This document shows, piece after piece, positions 48,946 to 57,470 of a stretch of 64,000 nucleotides of DNA. The stretch comes from Hoeflea ulvae (GTDB taxonomy: Bacteria; Pseudomonadota; Alphaproteobacteria; Rhizobiales; Rhizobiaceae): assembly GCF_026619435.1 (NCBI RefSeq), contig NZ_JAOVZQ010000001.1, positions 2,611,501 through 2,675,500 on the forward strand, read 5' to 3'. The notes below the pieces were generated by a model that was not told where the DNA came from, did no database searches, and worked only from the letters and a program-made list of their open reading frames with translations. The translations under genes were made by a program, and so were the position numbers. Positions within the stretch are counted from its first letter, which is position 1. Each line of letters starts with the position of its first letter.

Positions 48946-49144
48946 GAGGGGGGTAATGTCACAGCAATCACTGTGCTGTCGGTATCAAACGCAACATACC
49001 CCCTCTGCCCTGTCGGGGCTGCTGGCGCGAGCCACGGGTCTCGCCCCGTCCTCCGGACCCCACCGCAAGGGGGGATTGGGCGCTGCAATTGCTGAATTGA
49101 CGGGGAAAAACCCGCAAGATCGAACGCCGCTCCCTCGCTTCGTC

Positions 49145-49192
49145 ATCCCGGCCCCCGAGCCGGGATCCAGCTGCGTCCGCTTCTGCGGACGC
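49145..49192. repeat. Double hairpin of a dispersed alphaproteobacterial repeat
   Basis: ATCCCGGC-CCCCGA-GCCGGGAT (49145-49166) followed by GCGTCCGC-TTCT-GCGGACGC (49173-49192). The first, preceded by TCGTC, is the common rhizobial extragenic palindrome type. A related palindrome ATGCCGGA / TCCGGCAT lies at 49261-49282. Confidence 0.75.
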
Positions 49193-49379
49193 GGGAGAGC
49201 GTCTTGCCAAAAACCATGATGCCGCAGGAGTTTACCGGCTCGCGGACGCTCGCCCGTTGGATGCCGGATGGGGGTCCGGCATGACGACAATCTGGAACAG
49301 CGCCCCGTCCATCCCTGAGATTTTTCAATGGTTTAAAGATGACGCGCGAAGCTCCTTCTCTACCCTTGTGGGAGAGAAA

Positions 49380-49506
49380 GCGATTTCAGCGCCTTGGCTT
49401 CAGCCAAGTGCTAGAAATCGCAAGTGAGGGGGACAATTTTGGGCACTGAAACCAACCCCCTCTCTTGCAAAATCTATGACTTAGCTGAAGCTAAGGTCAT
49501 GATTTT
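49380..49506. repeat. Two further hairpin repeats
   Basis: 49380-49421: GCGATTTC / GAAATCGC with inner CTTGGC-TTCA-GCCAAG. 49469-49506: an imperfect stem, AAAATC with TTAGC-TGAA-GCTAA at the tip and GATTTT at the end. Pyrimidine-rich TTCTCTACCCTTGTGGGAG and TTTCTCCCCACCGGGGTGGA flank them. These resemble mosaic repeat elements of rhizobia. Confidence 0.65.
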
Positions 49507-50228
49507 GCTTTCTCCCCACCGGGGTGGAGAGTGTGCGCGCGGCACCATCGCGCAAAAATCTGCGCCCATTTTTTCCACACCCCGCAGCCCCGTGCCATCA
49601 TCAGCGTGCTCCCGCTGCCGGATGGAACGTGAACGTGCTGGACCAGGTGGGAGGAAGGCCTTTCGGGAAGTGCCGGAACGTGCGGCAGATCGCGGAAGGA
49701 GGCGGTGACCATCGTGGCTCCGCTGGCAGCCGGTTGAAAATATCGGCCAAGCCAGCCACCGGGCCGGGCTTGCAGTCATGCTGCCTTCGGGCAGTTCCTG
49801 CCTCACGGCAGATCCCGTCCTCGGGCGGGATAGACTGCAGCGCCGGAACGGGCCTGTGGCGGATTTTCCCCATCGGAAAAGACGTGCCGGACCACGAAAA
49901 CCATCTCCCGCGATCTGTCCTGATCGCGGCCGGAGCAATCCGGGCGGGCGTAAAACCCCGAGGATGCGAGGAACCGCCTGTCGGATGCGGACATCATCCG
50001 GCGACACTCGGGCCGCGCGCGTGCTGCGCCACCCATATTCTAACTTCCTGAGGCAAAGCCCGCGTGCGGTCCTCCGGATTTGCAAAACAATCCCCCGGCG
50101 AAAATCTTCGCGCGGCACTGCTTCTGCATGTCTCGCCCAAAACCAGAAACGCAGTGTCCATCGGCGCGGCAGCCTCCATGCCCGCCGCGCCCGGAATTGT
50201 CGATCAGGGAGCTTGCCGTACCCCTCGT

Positions 50229-50984
50229 TCAGGCCGCCTGCGCGGTGGCAACAGCGTCGGCGCCGGCCGGCAGCAGCAGCGGACAGGCGGGGTCGGTGGC
50301 CGCACGCCAGATCGCCTCGGCCACATCGGCCGGATGGGTCACTTCGCCGGGTGATTGTTCTTGGCGCTCGGCAACCACGCTTTGCACCAGGCCGGCATAG
50401 GCCTCGGGAAAGCCGCCGGCGGCGGTGTTGAGCGCCATGGCGCTTTCGCCGAACCGCGTATCCGGCGAGCGGCCCGGCAACACCACATGGGCGCGAATGC
50501 CGAACGGCTCCAGTTCCAGCGCCAGCACCTGGGTAAAGGCGTTCACCGCGGCCTTGCTGGCGGTATAGGCCGACAGCAGATGCAGCGGCTTCAGCGTGAC
50601 GCTGGAGGAGACATTGATGATCACGCCAGCCCGACGCTGGCGAAACTGCGGCAGCACCGCCTGGCTCATGGCCATGGTGCCGAGCGTGTTGGTTTCAAAA
50701 ATGCCGCGCGCCAGCTCCATCGGCGTGCCTTCCAGCGCATTGAACCAGCCGATGCCGGCATTGTTGACCAGCACGTCGACCGGCCCGGCGGCTCGGGTCG
50801 CATCACGGATGCTGGCAGCATCGGTGACATCGAGCGTGACAAGCCGCAGGCGGTCATGCTGCGGCAGCACATCGTCGCGCAGCGTGCGCATGGTGGCGAC
50901 AACGTTCCAGCCGCGATCGAGGAAGTAAAGCGCGGTGTCGCGGCCAAAGCCGGATGAGCATCCGGTGATCAAGATGGTTTTCAT
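50229..50984 (-). CDS. SDR-family oxidoreductase
   Basis: A 251-residue classical short-chain dehydrogenase. TILITGCSSGFGRDTALYFL (residues 3-22) is the TGxxxGxG NAD(P) site, VDVLVNNAGIGWFNALEG the NNAG motif, and SSVTLKPLHLLSAYTASKAA has catalytic Ser, Tyr and Lys (YTASK). The start at 50984 is chosen because the family begins MKTILITG. An AraC regulator is divergently placed 99 bp away and probably controls it. Substrate not predictable. Confidence 0.9.
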   Translation of the reverse strand: MKTILITGCSSGFGRDTALYFLDRGWNVVATMRTLRDDVLPQHDRLRLVTLDVTDAASIRDATRAAGPVDVLVNNAGIGWFNALEGTPMELARGIFETNTLGTMAMSQAVLPQFRQRRAGVIINVSSSVTLKPLHLLSAYTASKAAVNAFTQVLALELEPFGIRAHVVLPGRSPDTRFGESAMALNTAAGGFPEAYAGLVQSVVAERQEQSPGEVTHPADVAEAIWRAATDPACPLLLPAGADAVATAQAA

Positions 50985-51083
50985 GGCAGATCCTTCAGTT
51001 CCAGTGTGGAGCCATAGCCTAGCGCCGGAAAACCGGACGGTGTATAGCTCAAAGTCCGCATCACATGAGCGAGCGTCCTGATC

Positions 51084-51995
51084 ATGACCGATCCACTGGC
51101 CGAAATGGTCACCCTGCTGCAGCCCGGCGCCTTGCTGTCGAAAGTCGCAAGCGGCGCCGGCGCCTGGCGGGTCGAGCGTCCGGCAACCGGCCAGCCATTC
51201 TATTGCGTGGTGATGGAAGGCTCGGTGCGGCTTGAAACTGACGGGCAGGCACCGATCGATCTGGAGCAGGGAGATTTCGTGCTGATCCCCTCGGTGGTTG
51301 GCTTTTCGATGTCCAACACCGGGCAGGAAACCGCGACGGTCGATCCGCTGACGGTGACCATGCGCGTGGACGAAATCCGGCATGGCGATCCGCTGGCACC
51401 GGCCAATGCCCGGGTGCTGATCGGCCATTTCGCCTTTGGCTCCGACGATGCCGGGCTGCTGGTCTCGCTGTTGCCACAACTCATCCATGTGCGCGGCGAA
51501 GCCCGTCTGTCGCAGATTGTCGGGCTGGTACGCGACGAAGCCCGGGACCAGCGTCCTGCGCGCAACGTCATTCTGGGCCATCTGCTGGAAGTGATGCTGA
51601 TCGAGGCGCTGCGCTCATCGGCGGGCACGGCGGCCTCGCCGGGACTGCTGCGCGGTCTCGCCGATGTTCGGCTGGCAGCGGCCATCCGCAAGATCCACGA
51701 GAGCCCGGAAAGGGCCTGGACCATCGCGGCTCTGGCGCATGAAGCATCGCTGTCGCGCTCGGCCTTCTTCGATCGCTTCAGCCGCGCCATGGGGATGACG
51801 CCGATGGAATATCTGCTGTCCTGGCGCATGGCGCTGGCAAAAAGGCTTCTTCGCCGCAGGGAAGGAACCATCGAGGCGATAGCCGGGCAGGTGGGCTATG
51901 GCTCGGCCAGCACATTCAGCATTGCCTTCACCCGCTCGGTCGGGATGCCGCCAACCCGCTATGCGCGCGCTGACACAGAGCCGAATCGGCGGTGA
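51084..51995 (+). CDS. AraC-family regulator with cupin_6 sensor
   Basis: A 303-residue protein with an N-terminal cupin (residues 15-110; QPFYCVVMEGSVRLETDGQA, DFVLIPSVVGFSMSN) and two C-terminal HTH motifs (WTIAALAHEASLSRSAFFDR and IEAIAGQVGYGSASTFSIAF, followed by GMPPTRYARA). This cupin_6-AraC type often controls a neighbouring SDR or oxidoreductase, as here. Confidence 0.92.
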   Translation: MTDPLAEMVTLLQPGALLSKVASGAGAWRVERPATGQPFYCVVMEGSVRLETDGQAPIDLEQGDFVLIPSVVGFSMSNTGQETATVDPLTVTMRVDEIRHGDPLAPANARVLIGHFAFGSDDAGLLVSLLPQLIHVRGEARLSQIVGLVRDEARDQRPARNVILGHLLEVMLIEALRSSAGTAASPGLLRGLADVRLAAAIRKIHESPERAWTIAALAHEASLSRSAFFDRFSRAMGMTPMEYLLSWRMALAKRLLRRREGTIEAIAGQVGYGSASTFSIAFTRSVGMPPTRYARADTEPNRR

Positions 51996-52017
51996 AACGC
52001 CACTTGAATCGTGAAGT

Positions 52018-52500
52018 TTAAGAAATTGAAATCACTTCGAGTTCCTGCTCGCCGACCTCGACGACATCGCCAACGGACTTGCCCATCAGCGCGCGCGCCA
52101 CCGGCGAGGCGAACGAGATCGTGCCGGATTTCGGGTCGGCCTCGTCCTCGCCGACAATGCGGTAGGTCTGCGGCGGGCGGTCGTCGCGGCTATAGGTGAC
52201 GGTGGAGCCGAAGGCGATCACCTCATGGTTGACCGGATCGGGCATCACCTGCGCGCTGCGCACCCGCTCGGCGTAATAGCGCACGTCGCGCAACGGGCTG
52301 GCCTGCTGCCGGCGCTTCTCGTTGACGTCCTCAATGCCGTTGGCCGCTTCGAAATCGGCGCGCGCCGCCTCGAGCTGGGTCTGCATCAGCTTCAGCCCGC
52401 TCAGTGTCACCAGATTGGGATGCGGCGAGACCGGCCGGTCGGGCAGCAAGGTTTCGGCGGCTGTTTCGGAACTCTCTTCCTTGGTGAAGGCGACACTCAC
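52018..52500 (-). CDS. GreA/GreB-family transcript-cleavage-like factor
   Basis: A 160-residue protein. After an N-terminal segment with LLPDRPVSPHPNLVTLSGLK, residues 45-90 form a coiled coil (MQTQLEAARADFEAANGIED), then a GreA C-terminal FKBP-like domain (VIAFGSTVTYSRDDRPPQTY, RIVGEDEADPKSGTISFASP, VARALMGKSVGDVVEV). Translation probably starts at GTG 52500 behind GGGAGA. It differs from canonical GreA and belongs to a rhizobial branch whose exact function is less known. Convergent with the AraC gene. Confidence 0.87.
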   Translation of the reverse strand: MSVAFTKEESSETAAETLLPDRPVSPHPNLVTLSGLKLMQTQLEAARADFEAANGIEDVNEKRRQQASPLRDVRYYAERVRSAQVMPDPVNHEVIAFGSTVTYSRDDRPPQTYRIVGEDEADPKSGTISFASPVARALMGKSVGDVVEVGEQELEVISIS

Positions 52501-52691
52501 GGCAATTCTCCCTTCATCTGCTCGCCGCGCCGGGCAAGGCGCGGGGGAGCTGCTTGAACCATCATAGGTTGAAACCCGCGCGACTGGCAATGTCGCGCCG
52601 GTTCCGCGTCAACGCCGGTCGGTGTGCATGGTTCCATGCCTGTGGTGCATGGCTCTCGCCCCGGCGGTCACCGGCTCGGAGCGCGCCGCGC

Positions 52692-53126
52692 TCAGGTCTG
52701 CGGCGCCGCGGCCTTGATCATCTGCACACCGTTGATCTTGAAACTGCCGTCGGGCTGGCGCTCGAGCGAATAGAGCGCGGTCCAGTCCTGGCCGTCCGGC
52801 CCCTGGATGATCACCTCCTGGACGATGCGCGCACCGTCATCACCGGCCTTGGAGCGGCCGAAGGCAAAATTGCCCGGCCGGTAGACCGGCTGATAGCCGC
52901 GCTTGACCATGTCGAAGAAGCGGGCCTCGTCGGGATAGATCTCCTTGATCGCCGGCGCGGCAAAGGAATAGGCGGCCGCGGCATCATCACTCAGAAAGGC
53001 CTCGATCTGGCTTTCGATGACGTTGCGGGCATCGGCTTGTGCATCGGCGCGGGCCGCGCCCGGCATCAACGTCAAAAGAGCCAGGAGCGCGGCCAGCGGC
53101 AACACGGCGGGGAAAGGATTGGTCAT
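52692..53126 (-). CDS. Exported DUF4864 protein
   Basis: A 144-residue protein with a signal peptide (VLPLAALLALLTLMPGAARA, cleavage near residue 28). The mature part (VIESQIEAFLSDDAAAAYSF, APAIKEIYPDEARFFDMVKR, GYQPVYRPGNFAFGRSKAGD, ending FKINGVQMIKA) matches DUF4864, small periplasmic proteins of alphaproteobacteria of unknown function with an NTF2-like or cystatin-like look. Confidence 0.85.
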   Translation of the reverse strand: MTNPFPAVLPLAALLALLTLMPGAARADAQADARNVIESQIEAFLSDDAAAAYSFAAPAIKEIYPDEARFFDMVKRGYQPVYRPGNFAFGRSKAGDDGARIVQEVIIQGPDGQDWTALYSLERQPDGSFKINGVQMIKAAAPQT

Positions 53127-53202
53127 GATCAGCCTCCATCTATCATCAAGATAGGACGGAGCAGGCAGAAGGAAAGTTTCAAAATAGCTGATGCGCCATG
53201 GA

Positions 53203-54240
53203 TCAGGGCACGATCATCACCTTGCCGTCTCCAAGCCTCAGCGCTCCGGGCAGTTCCGTCATGGCGTCGGCCAGTTTCACCCTTGCCGCGACCTCGGTCT
53301 TCCAGGCGCCGGTGATGAACCGGTTCTGCACCGCGCGAACGGTCCTGAATTTCTCGATCATCGAGGCCTCCCTGAACCATTTCGCCAGCCAGAAGCCTTC
53401 GATGTGCTTGTCCATGAAGATGAACTGGCCCGGCTCGGTGATTTTTGGCGCATCGGCGCCAAGCCGGCCATAGATGATCCAGCGGGCGCGGGCGGGCATG
53501 GCGGCAAAGATGTCCGCGGCCGATTGATCGGCCACCGCATCGAGCAGGATCCGCGGCTTGTCGGATTTGCACAGTTCCGCCAGCTTGGCGGCAAAATCCG
53601 GATCCGACTGCACCAGCACATCGCTGGCGCCGAGCGCGGTCAGATGCGCGGCCTGGCTCTGTTTGCGGATCACGGCGATCATCTTGATGCCATTGTCGCG
53701 CGACAATCCCGCCATCAGCTTGCCCAGCTGGCTGAAGGCGGCGGTGAAGATGAAGCTCCCGGTGCCGGATTTCTTGACGATGTCGAACATTGTCCAGGCC
53801 GTGACCGGATTGACCACATGGCCGGCCGCGTCCTCGTCGCGCATTGCCGGCTTGACCACCACGCAGGTGGAGGCCGGCACGACGATATAGTCCGCCCAGG
53901 CGCCCGATCCGCCGACCCCACCGACAAAGGCCACCCGCTTGCCCTTGAGATAGCGCGCATAAAGCCCCTGGCCATCAACCACATCGCCGACGCCCTCGAA
54001 ACCCGCCGCCGCTCCCTTGACCCGTGGCTGGCCATATTCGCCCTTGATGAAATAAAGATCCGACGGATTGACCGAGGCCATGCGGATCTTGACCAGCACC
54101 TGACCCGGTCCGGGCTTGGGAACGGGCAGGGTGCCATGGTCGAGATAGGGCTCGAGCGACTCGATGTCCGACCCGGTGCGGCTGCCGGAAAAGCCGTCAT
54201 TCTTCAGGATCAGGGCATTCATCTGCGTGGGCAAGGTCAT
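53203..54240 (-). CDS. MDR-superfamily zinc-type alcohol dehydrogenase-like oxidoreductase
   Basis: A 345-residue protein with the medium-chain dehydrogenase fold: PGPGQVLVKIRMASVNPSDL (residues 43-62), AAGFEGVGDVVDGQG, VNPVTAWTMFDIVKKSGTGS, then the nucleotide domain (IFTAAFSQLGKLMAGLSRDN), where the usual GxGGxG is altered. No structural zinc cysteines are seen. It lies ten bases downstream of the quinone-reductase gene on the same strand, so they are probably co-transcribed. Substrate unknown. Confidence 0.85.
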   Translation of the reverse strand: MTLPTQMNALILKNDGFSGSRTGSDIESLEPYLDHGTLPVPKPGPGQVLVKIRMASVNPSDLYFIKGEYGQPRVKGAAAGFEGVGDVVDGQGLYARYLKGKRVAFVGGVGGSGAWADYIVVPASTCVVVKPAMRDEDAAGHVVNPVTAWTMFDIVKKSGTGSFIFTAAFSQLGKLMAGLSRDNGIKMIAVIRKQSQAAHLTALGASDVLVQSDPDFAAKLAELCKSDKPRILLDAVADQSAADIFAAMPARARWIIYGRLGADAPKITEPGQFIFMDKHIEGFWLAKWFREASMIEKFRTVRAVQNRFITGAWKTEVAARVKLADAMTELPGALRLGDGKVMIVP

Positions 54241-54250
54241 GGTTCGGTCC

Positions 54251-55216
54251 TTACGGGATCAGGATTGTCTTGCCGATGGCGCCGCGATCAAGAATCCGCT
54301 GCAGCGCGGTTGCCGCCTTCGCCAAAGGCTGGCGTTCGTCGATCCGCGGCTTGATCAGCCCGGTCGAATGCCAGGCAAAGAGCTCGCGGTTGTTGGCGGC
54401 ATAGACGGCCGGTTCCTTGGCCACAAACGAGCCCCAGAACACGCCGATCACCGAATATTCCTTGAGCAGCACCAGATTGACCGGAAGTTTCGGAATCTCG
54501 CCCGAGGCAAAGCCGACCACCAGCAGCCGGCCATTGCGGGCCATGGCGCGGGCGGCGACATCAAAGCCTGCGCCGCCGACCGGATCGAAGGCAACATCGA
54601 CACCACGGCCGGGATAGGATTTCAGTGCCTCGCGCAAGCCCTCATAGGGCAGCGCCACATCGGCGCCGGCTTCCAGGCAGGCGGTCTGCTTTTCCGCCGT
54701 CGAGGCCACGGCAATGACATGGGCGCCGATCGCCTTGCCGATGGAAACCGCCGCAAGCCCGGTCGATCCGGCGGCGCCAAGCACCAGCAGCGTCTCGCCG
54801 GCCTTCAGATTGGCCCGTTGCCGCAAGCCGTGATGCGCGGTTCCCCAGGCGCACATCAGCGCGCAGGCGTCCTCGCAGCTCATCGTGTCGGGCAGCGCAT
54901 AGACCCGTGACGCCGGCGCCAGCACCTTCTCGGCATAACTGCCGTGATCAAGCAGGGTGACGACCCGGTCGCCGGGCTTGACGTGAATGACATTGCGGCC
55001 GATCGACTCGACCACGCCGGCGGCCTCCATGCCGGGAACGAACGGCGTCTCCGGCTTTGCCTGGTAAAGCCCCTGGACCAGCAACCCGTCGGGATAATTG
55101 ACGCCGATGGCTTCCGACTTGATCACCACATGGTCCGGGCCGGGCTCGGGGTCGGGCAGGTCGCGATAGTCGAGATTGGAAACAGGTCCGTAGTCGGGGC
55201 AGACAATGGCTTTCAT
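54251..55216 (-). CDS. NADPH:quinone oxidoreductase / acrylyl-CoA reductase-like MDR protein
   Basis: A 321-residue QOR-type enzyme without zinc ligands. MKAIVCPDYGPVSNLDYRDL, GVNYPDGLLVQGLYQAKPET and PGMEAAGVVESIGRNVIHV are typical; LLVLGAAGSTGLAAVSIGKA (about 142-161) binds NADPH. Members include quinone reductases and enoyl-CoA reductases. It starts four bases after the acyl-CoA dehydrogenase gene ends, linking it to acyl-CoA metabolism. Confidence 0.88.
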   Translation of the reverse strand: MKAIVCPDYGPVSNLDYRDLPDPEPGPDHVVIKSEAIGVNYPDGLLVQGLYQAKPETPFVPGMEAAGVVESIGRNVIHVKPGDRVVTLLDHGSYAEKVLAPASRVYALPDTMSCEDACALMCAWGTAHHGLRQRANLKAGETLLVLGAAGSTGLAAVSIGKAIGAHVIAVASTAEKQTACLEAGADVALPYEGLREALKSYPGRGVDVAFDPVGGAGFDVAARAMARNGRLLVVGFASGEIPKLPVNLVLLKEYSVIGVFWGSFVAKEPAVYAANNRELFAWHSTGLIKPRIDERQPLAKAATALQRILDRGAIGKTILIP

Positions 55217-55220
55217 CGGA

Positions 55221-56465
55221 TCAGACCTTTTCCTGGGTATATTGCTTGAGTTCATGCCGCGCCACCTGGCGCCGGTGCACCGCATCCGGGCCGTCGGCCA
55301 TTCGCAGCGTGCGCAGATGCGTCCACATCCGCGCCAGCGGCGTGTCCTGGGAAATGCCCTGGCCGCCGAACATCTGCACCGCCTCATCGGTGACTTTCAA
55401 CGCCACCCGCGGGGCAACCACCTTGATCTGGCTGATCCAGGGGGCTGCGGCGCGGCCGTCGCCCTGGTCCATCATCCAGGCTGCCTTGAGGCACAGAAGC
55501 CGTGCCTGTTCGATTTCCATCCGGCATTCCGCGATGATGTCGAAATTGGCGCCGAGCTGGGCGATCTTCTTGCCGAAGGCTTCGCGCTCGAGCGCCCGCT
55601 TGCACATCAGTTCCAGCGCCATTTCGGCCTGGCCGATGGCGCGCATGCAATGGTGGATCCGTCCCGGTCCGAGCCGGCCCTGGGCGATTTCAAACCCCTT
55701 GCCTTCGCCGACCAGCAAATTGCTCGCCGGCACCCGGACATTGGTGAAGCGGAGATGGAAATGGCCATGTGGCGCGTCGTCCTGGCCATAGACCTGCATC
55801 GGCCGCAATTTCTCGATTCCGGCGGTGTCGGCGGGCACCAGGATCATCGAATGCCGGGCATGTTTGGGCGTTTCGTCCCCACCGGTGCGGACCATGACAA
55901 TATAGATCCTGCAGCGCGGATCGCCGGCGCCCGAGGCCCACCATTTTTCGCCATTGAGCAGGTAATGATCGCCATCACGAACGCAGGACATCGAGACATT
56001 GGTGGCGTCCGAGGAGGCCACATCGGGCTCGGTCATCAGATAGGCGGAGCGGATTTCGCCATTGAGCAGCGGTTCGAGCCACTGCTGCTTGTGCGCTGGT
56101 GTGGAATAGCGGTCGAGCACTTCCATGTTTCCGGTGTCCGGCGCCGAACAGTTGAAGGTCTCGGCGCCCAGATGCGCCTTGCCCATTTCCTCGGCGAGAT
56201 AGGCATATTCGACGGTTGTCAGCCCCTTCTCGGATCTGGCGCGCCACAGGTTCCACAACCCGCGCGCCTTGGCCTTGGCCTTCAGCCCCTCGAGGATCTC
56301 GGTCTGCCGGGCGGTGTAGCTCCAGCGGTCGCCCTGGCTGCCGACTTCGGCGAGGAATTCATCGTCAAGCGGCATGATCTCGTTGCGCACCATGTCGCGC
56401 ACCGCTTCGAGAATGGGCTGCAGATGCTGCGTGACACCCAGGTCCATTTTGCTTGCGTGGGTCAA
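55221..56465 (-). CDS. Acyl-CoA dehydrogenase of the ACAD10/11 type
   Basis: A 414-residue FAD enzyme. LMTEPDVASSDATNVSMSCV, NGEKWWASGAGDPRCRIYIV and the segment LGPGRIHHCMRAIGQAEMAL closely follow the dehydrogenase domain of ACAD10/11, as does the end (ARMWTHLRTLRMADGPDAVH). A TTG at 56465 with GGGAGAGA upstream is the likely start; ATG 56447 lacks a ribosome-binding site. The divergent cluster carries a separate kinase-like protein matching the other half of ACAD10/11, so the pair may process 4-hydroxyacyl-CoAs by phosphorylation and elimination; this is inference. Confidence 0.87.
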   Translation of the reverse strand: MTHASKMDLGVTQHLQPILEAVRDMVRNEIMPLDDEFLAEVGSQGDRWSYTARQTEILEGLKAKAKARGLWNLWRARSEKGLTTVEYAYLAEEMGKAHLGAETFNCSAPDTGNMEVLDRYSTPAHKQQWLEPLLNGEIRSAYLMTEPDVASSDATNVSMSCVRDGDHYLLNGEKWWASGAGDPRCRIYIVMVRTGGDETPKHARHSMILVPADTAGIEKLRPMQVYGQDDAPHGHFHLRFTNVRVPASNLLVGEGKGFEIAQGRLGPGRIHHCMRAIGQAEMALELMCKRALEREAFGKKIAQLGANFDIIAECRMEIEQARLLCLKAAWMMDQGDGRAAAPWISQIKVVAPRVALKVTDEAVQMFGGQGISQDTPLARMWTHLRTLRMADGPDAVHRRQVARHELKQYTQEKV

Positions 56466-56650
56466 TGCTCTCTCCCGCTTGCATGCGTCGCGCGGATTCG
56501 CAGCTTTCTCCGAATCTTCCCTTTACGCACACGTCAATTGTTTGCCATGCTAGCGGTCACTGGTTCGGGCGGCAATTGTCTGGGAGCAATTCATCCGGGA
56601 TTGAGGTGCAGGCGGATGTGCTGGATCATCAGCGGGCGGAGGGAACACCA

Positions 56651-57469
56651 ATGAGCTATGTCGAAGATCTGTTTTCGGTAAACGGCAGGATCGCGCTGGT
56701 GACCGGCGGCGCCACCGGGATCGGCCGGATGATCGCCACCGGGCTGGTACAGGCCGGCGCACGGGTGATGATCGCCTCGCGCAAGGGCGAGGATTGCGTC
56801 CGGGTGGCCGAAGAGCTCAACAGCCTCGGCGCCTCCGGATCGGCGGAGGGCTTTGCCGGCGATGTCGGCACCGCCGAGGGCGTGGCCGACCTGGTCGAGG
56901 CGGTCAGCGCGCGCACCGACAAGCTGAATATTCTTATCAACAATGCCGGCGTGTCCTGGGGCGCACCCTATGCCGATTTCCCGCATGCAGCTTGGGCCAA
57001 GGTGATGTCGGTCAATGTCGCGGGCCTGTTCACGCTGACCCGCGATCTGACGCCCTTGTTGCTCAAAGCTGCCAGCGACGCCGACCCGGCGCGGGTGATC
57101 AATCTCGGCTCGGTCATGGGCACCCAGCCTGCCGCCGACGGCGCCTATTCCTATTCGGCGTCCAAGGCGGCAGTGCATCATCTGACCAGGATTCTGGCCG
57201 AAGAGCTCTCCGCCGAGCGCATCACCGTCAATGCCTTTGCCCCCGGACCGTTTCAGAGCCGGATGACCGCCTTTGCCACGTCGCGCGAGGACCAGGTCGA
57301 CCGGGTCGGGGCAGGGGTGCCGCTGGGCCGCATCGGCGGGCCCGACGATGTGGCGGGTGCCACGATCTATCTGTGCAGCCGCGCCGGATCCTATATCACC
57401 GGCGCGATCCTTCCCATCGATGGCGGATTGTCGGTGCAACACGCCATCCGCCTGTTCAAGGATGCCTGA
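56651..57469 (+). CDS. SDR-family oxidoreductase
   Basis: A 272-residue SDR with TGGATGIGRMIATGLVQAGA (coenzyme site), LNILINNAGVSWGAPYADF, and the Ser-Tyr-Lys set in INLGSVMGTQPAADGAYSYS followed by ASKAAVHHL. The start follows GGAGG. It begins a forward unit (SDR, kinase-like, SDR) with one base between its stop and the next start. Probably a 3-hydroxyacyl or hydroxy-acid dehydrogenase in this acyl-CoA cluster. Confidence 0.9.
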   Translation: MSYVEDLFSVNGRIALVTGGATGIGRMIATGLVQAGARVMIASRKGEDCVRVAEELNSLGASGSAEGFAGDVGTAEGVADLVEAVSARTDKLNILINNAGVSWGAPYADFPHAAWAKVMSVNVAGLFTLTRDLTPLLLKAASDADPARVINLGSVMGTQPAADGAYSYSASKAAVHHLTRILAEELSAERITVNAFAPGPFQSRMTAFATSREDQVDRVGAGVPLGRIGGPDDVAGATIYLCSRAGSYITGAILPIDGGLSVQHAIRLFKDA

Positions 57470-57470
57470 G

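Larger units (their letters stand above)
48751..50228. other. Gene-free region rich in palindromic intergenic repeats (1.48 kb)
   Basis: No open frame here has convincing codon use or family similarity, including a 214-codon minus-strand frame over 49474-50118. The first 800 bp contain tandem direct repeats and at least six hairpins (listed separately) of the kind scattered in rhizobial genomes. From about 49560 to 50228 the sequence is unique and GC-rich, with no recognisable gene; it may be decayed coding DNA. Confidence 0.65.

Noticed and set aside
49474..50118. A 214-codon minus-strand open frame in the repeat region
   Set aside because: Arg/Pro/Ser-rich, overlaps hairpin repeats and lacks any motif or ribosome-binding site; not supported as a gene.
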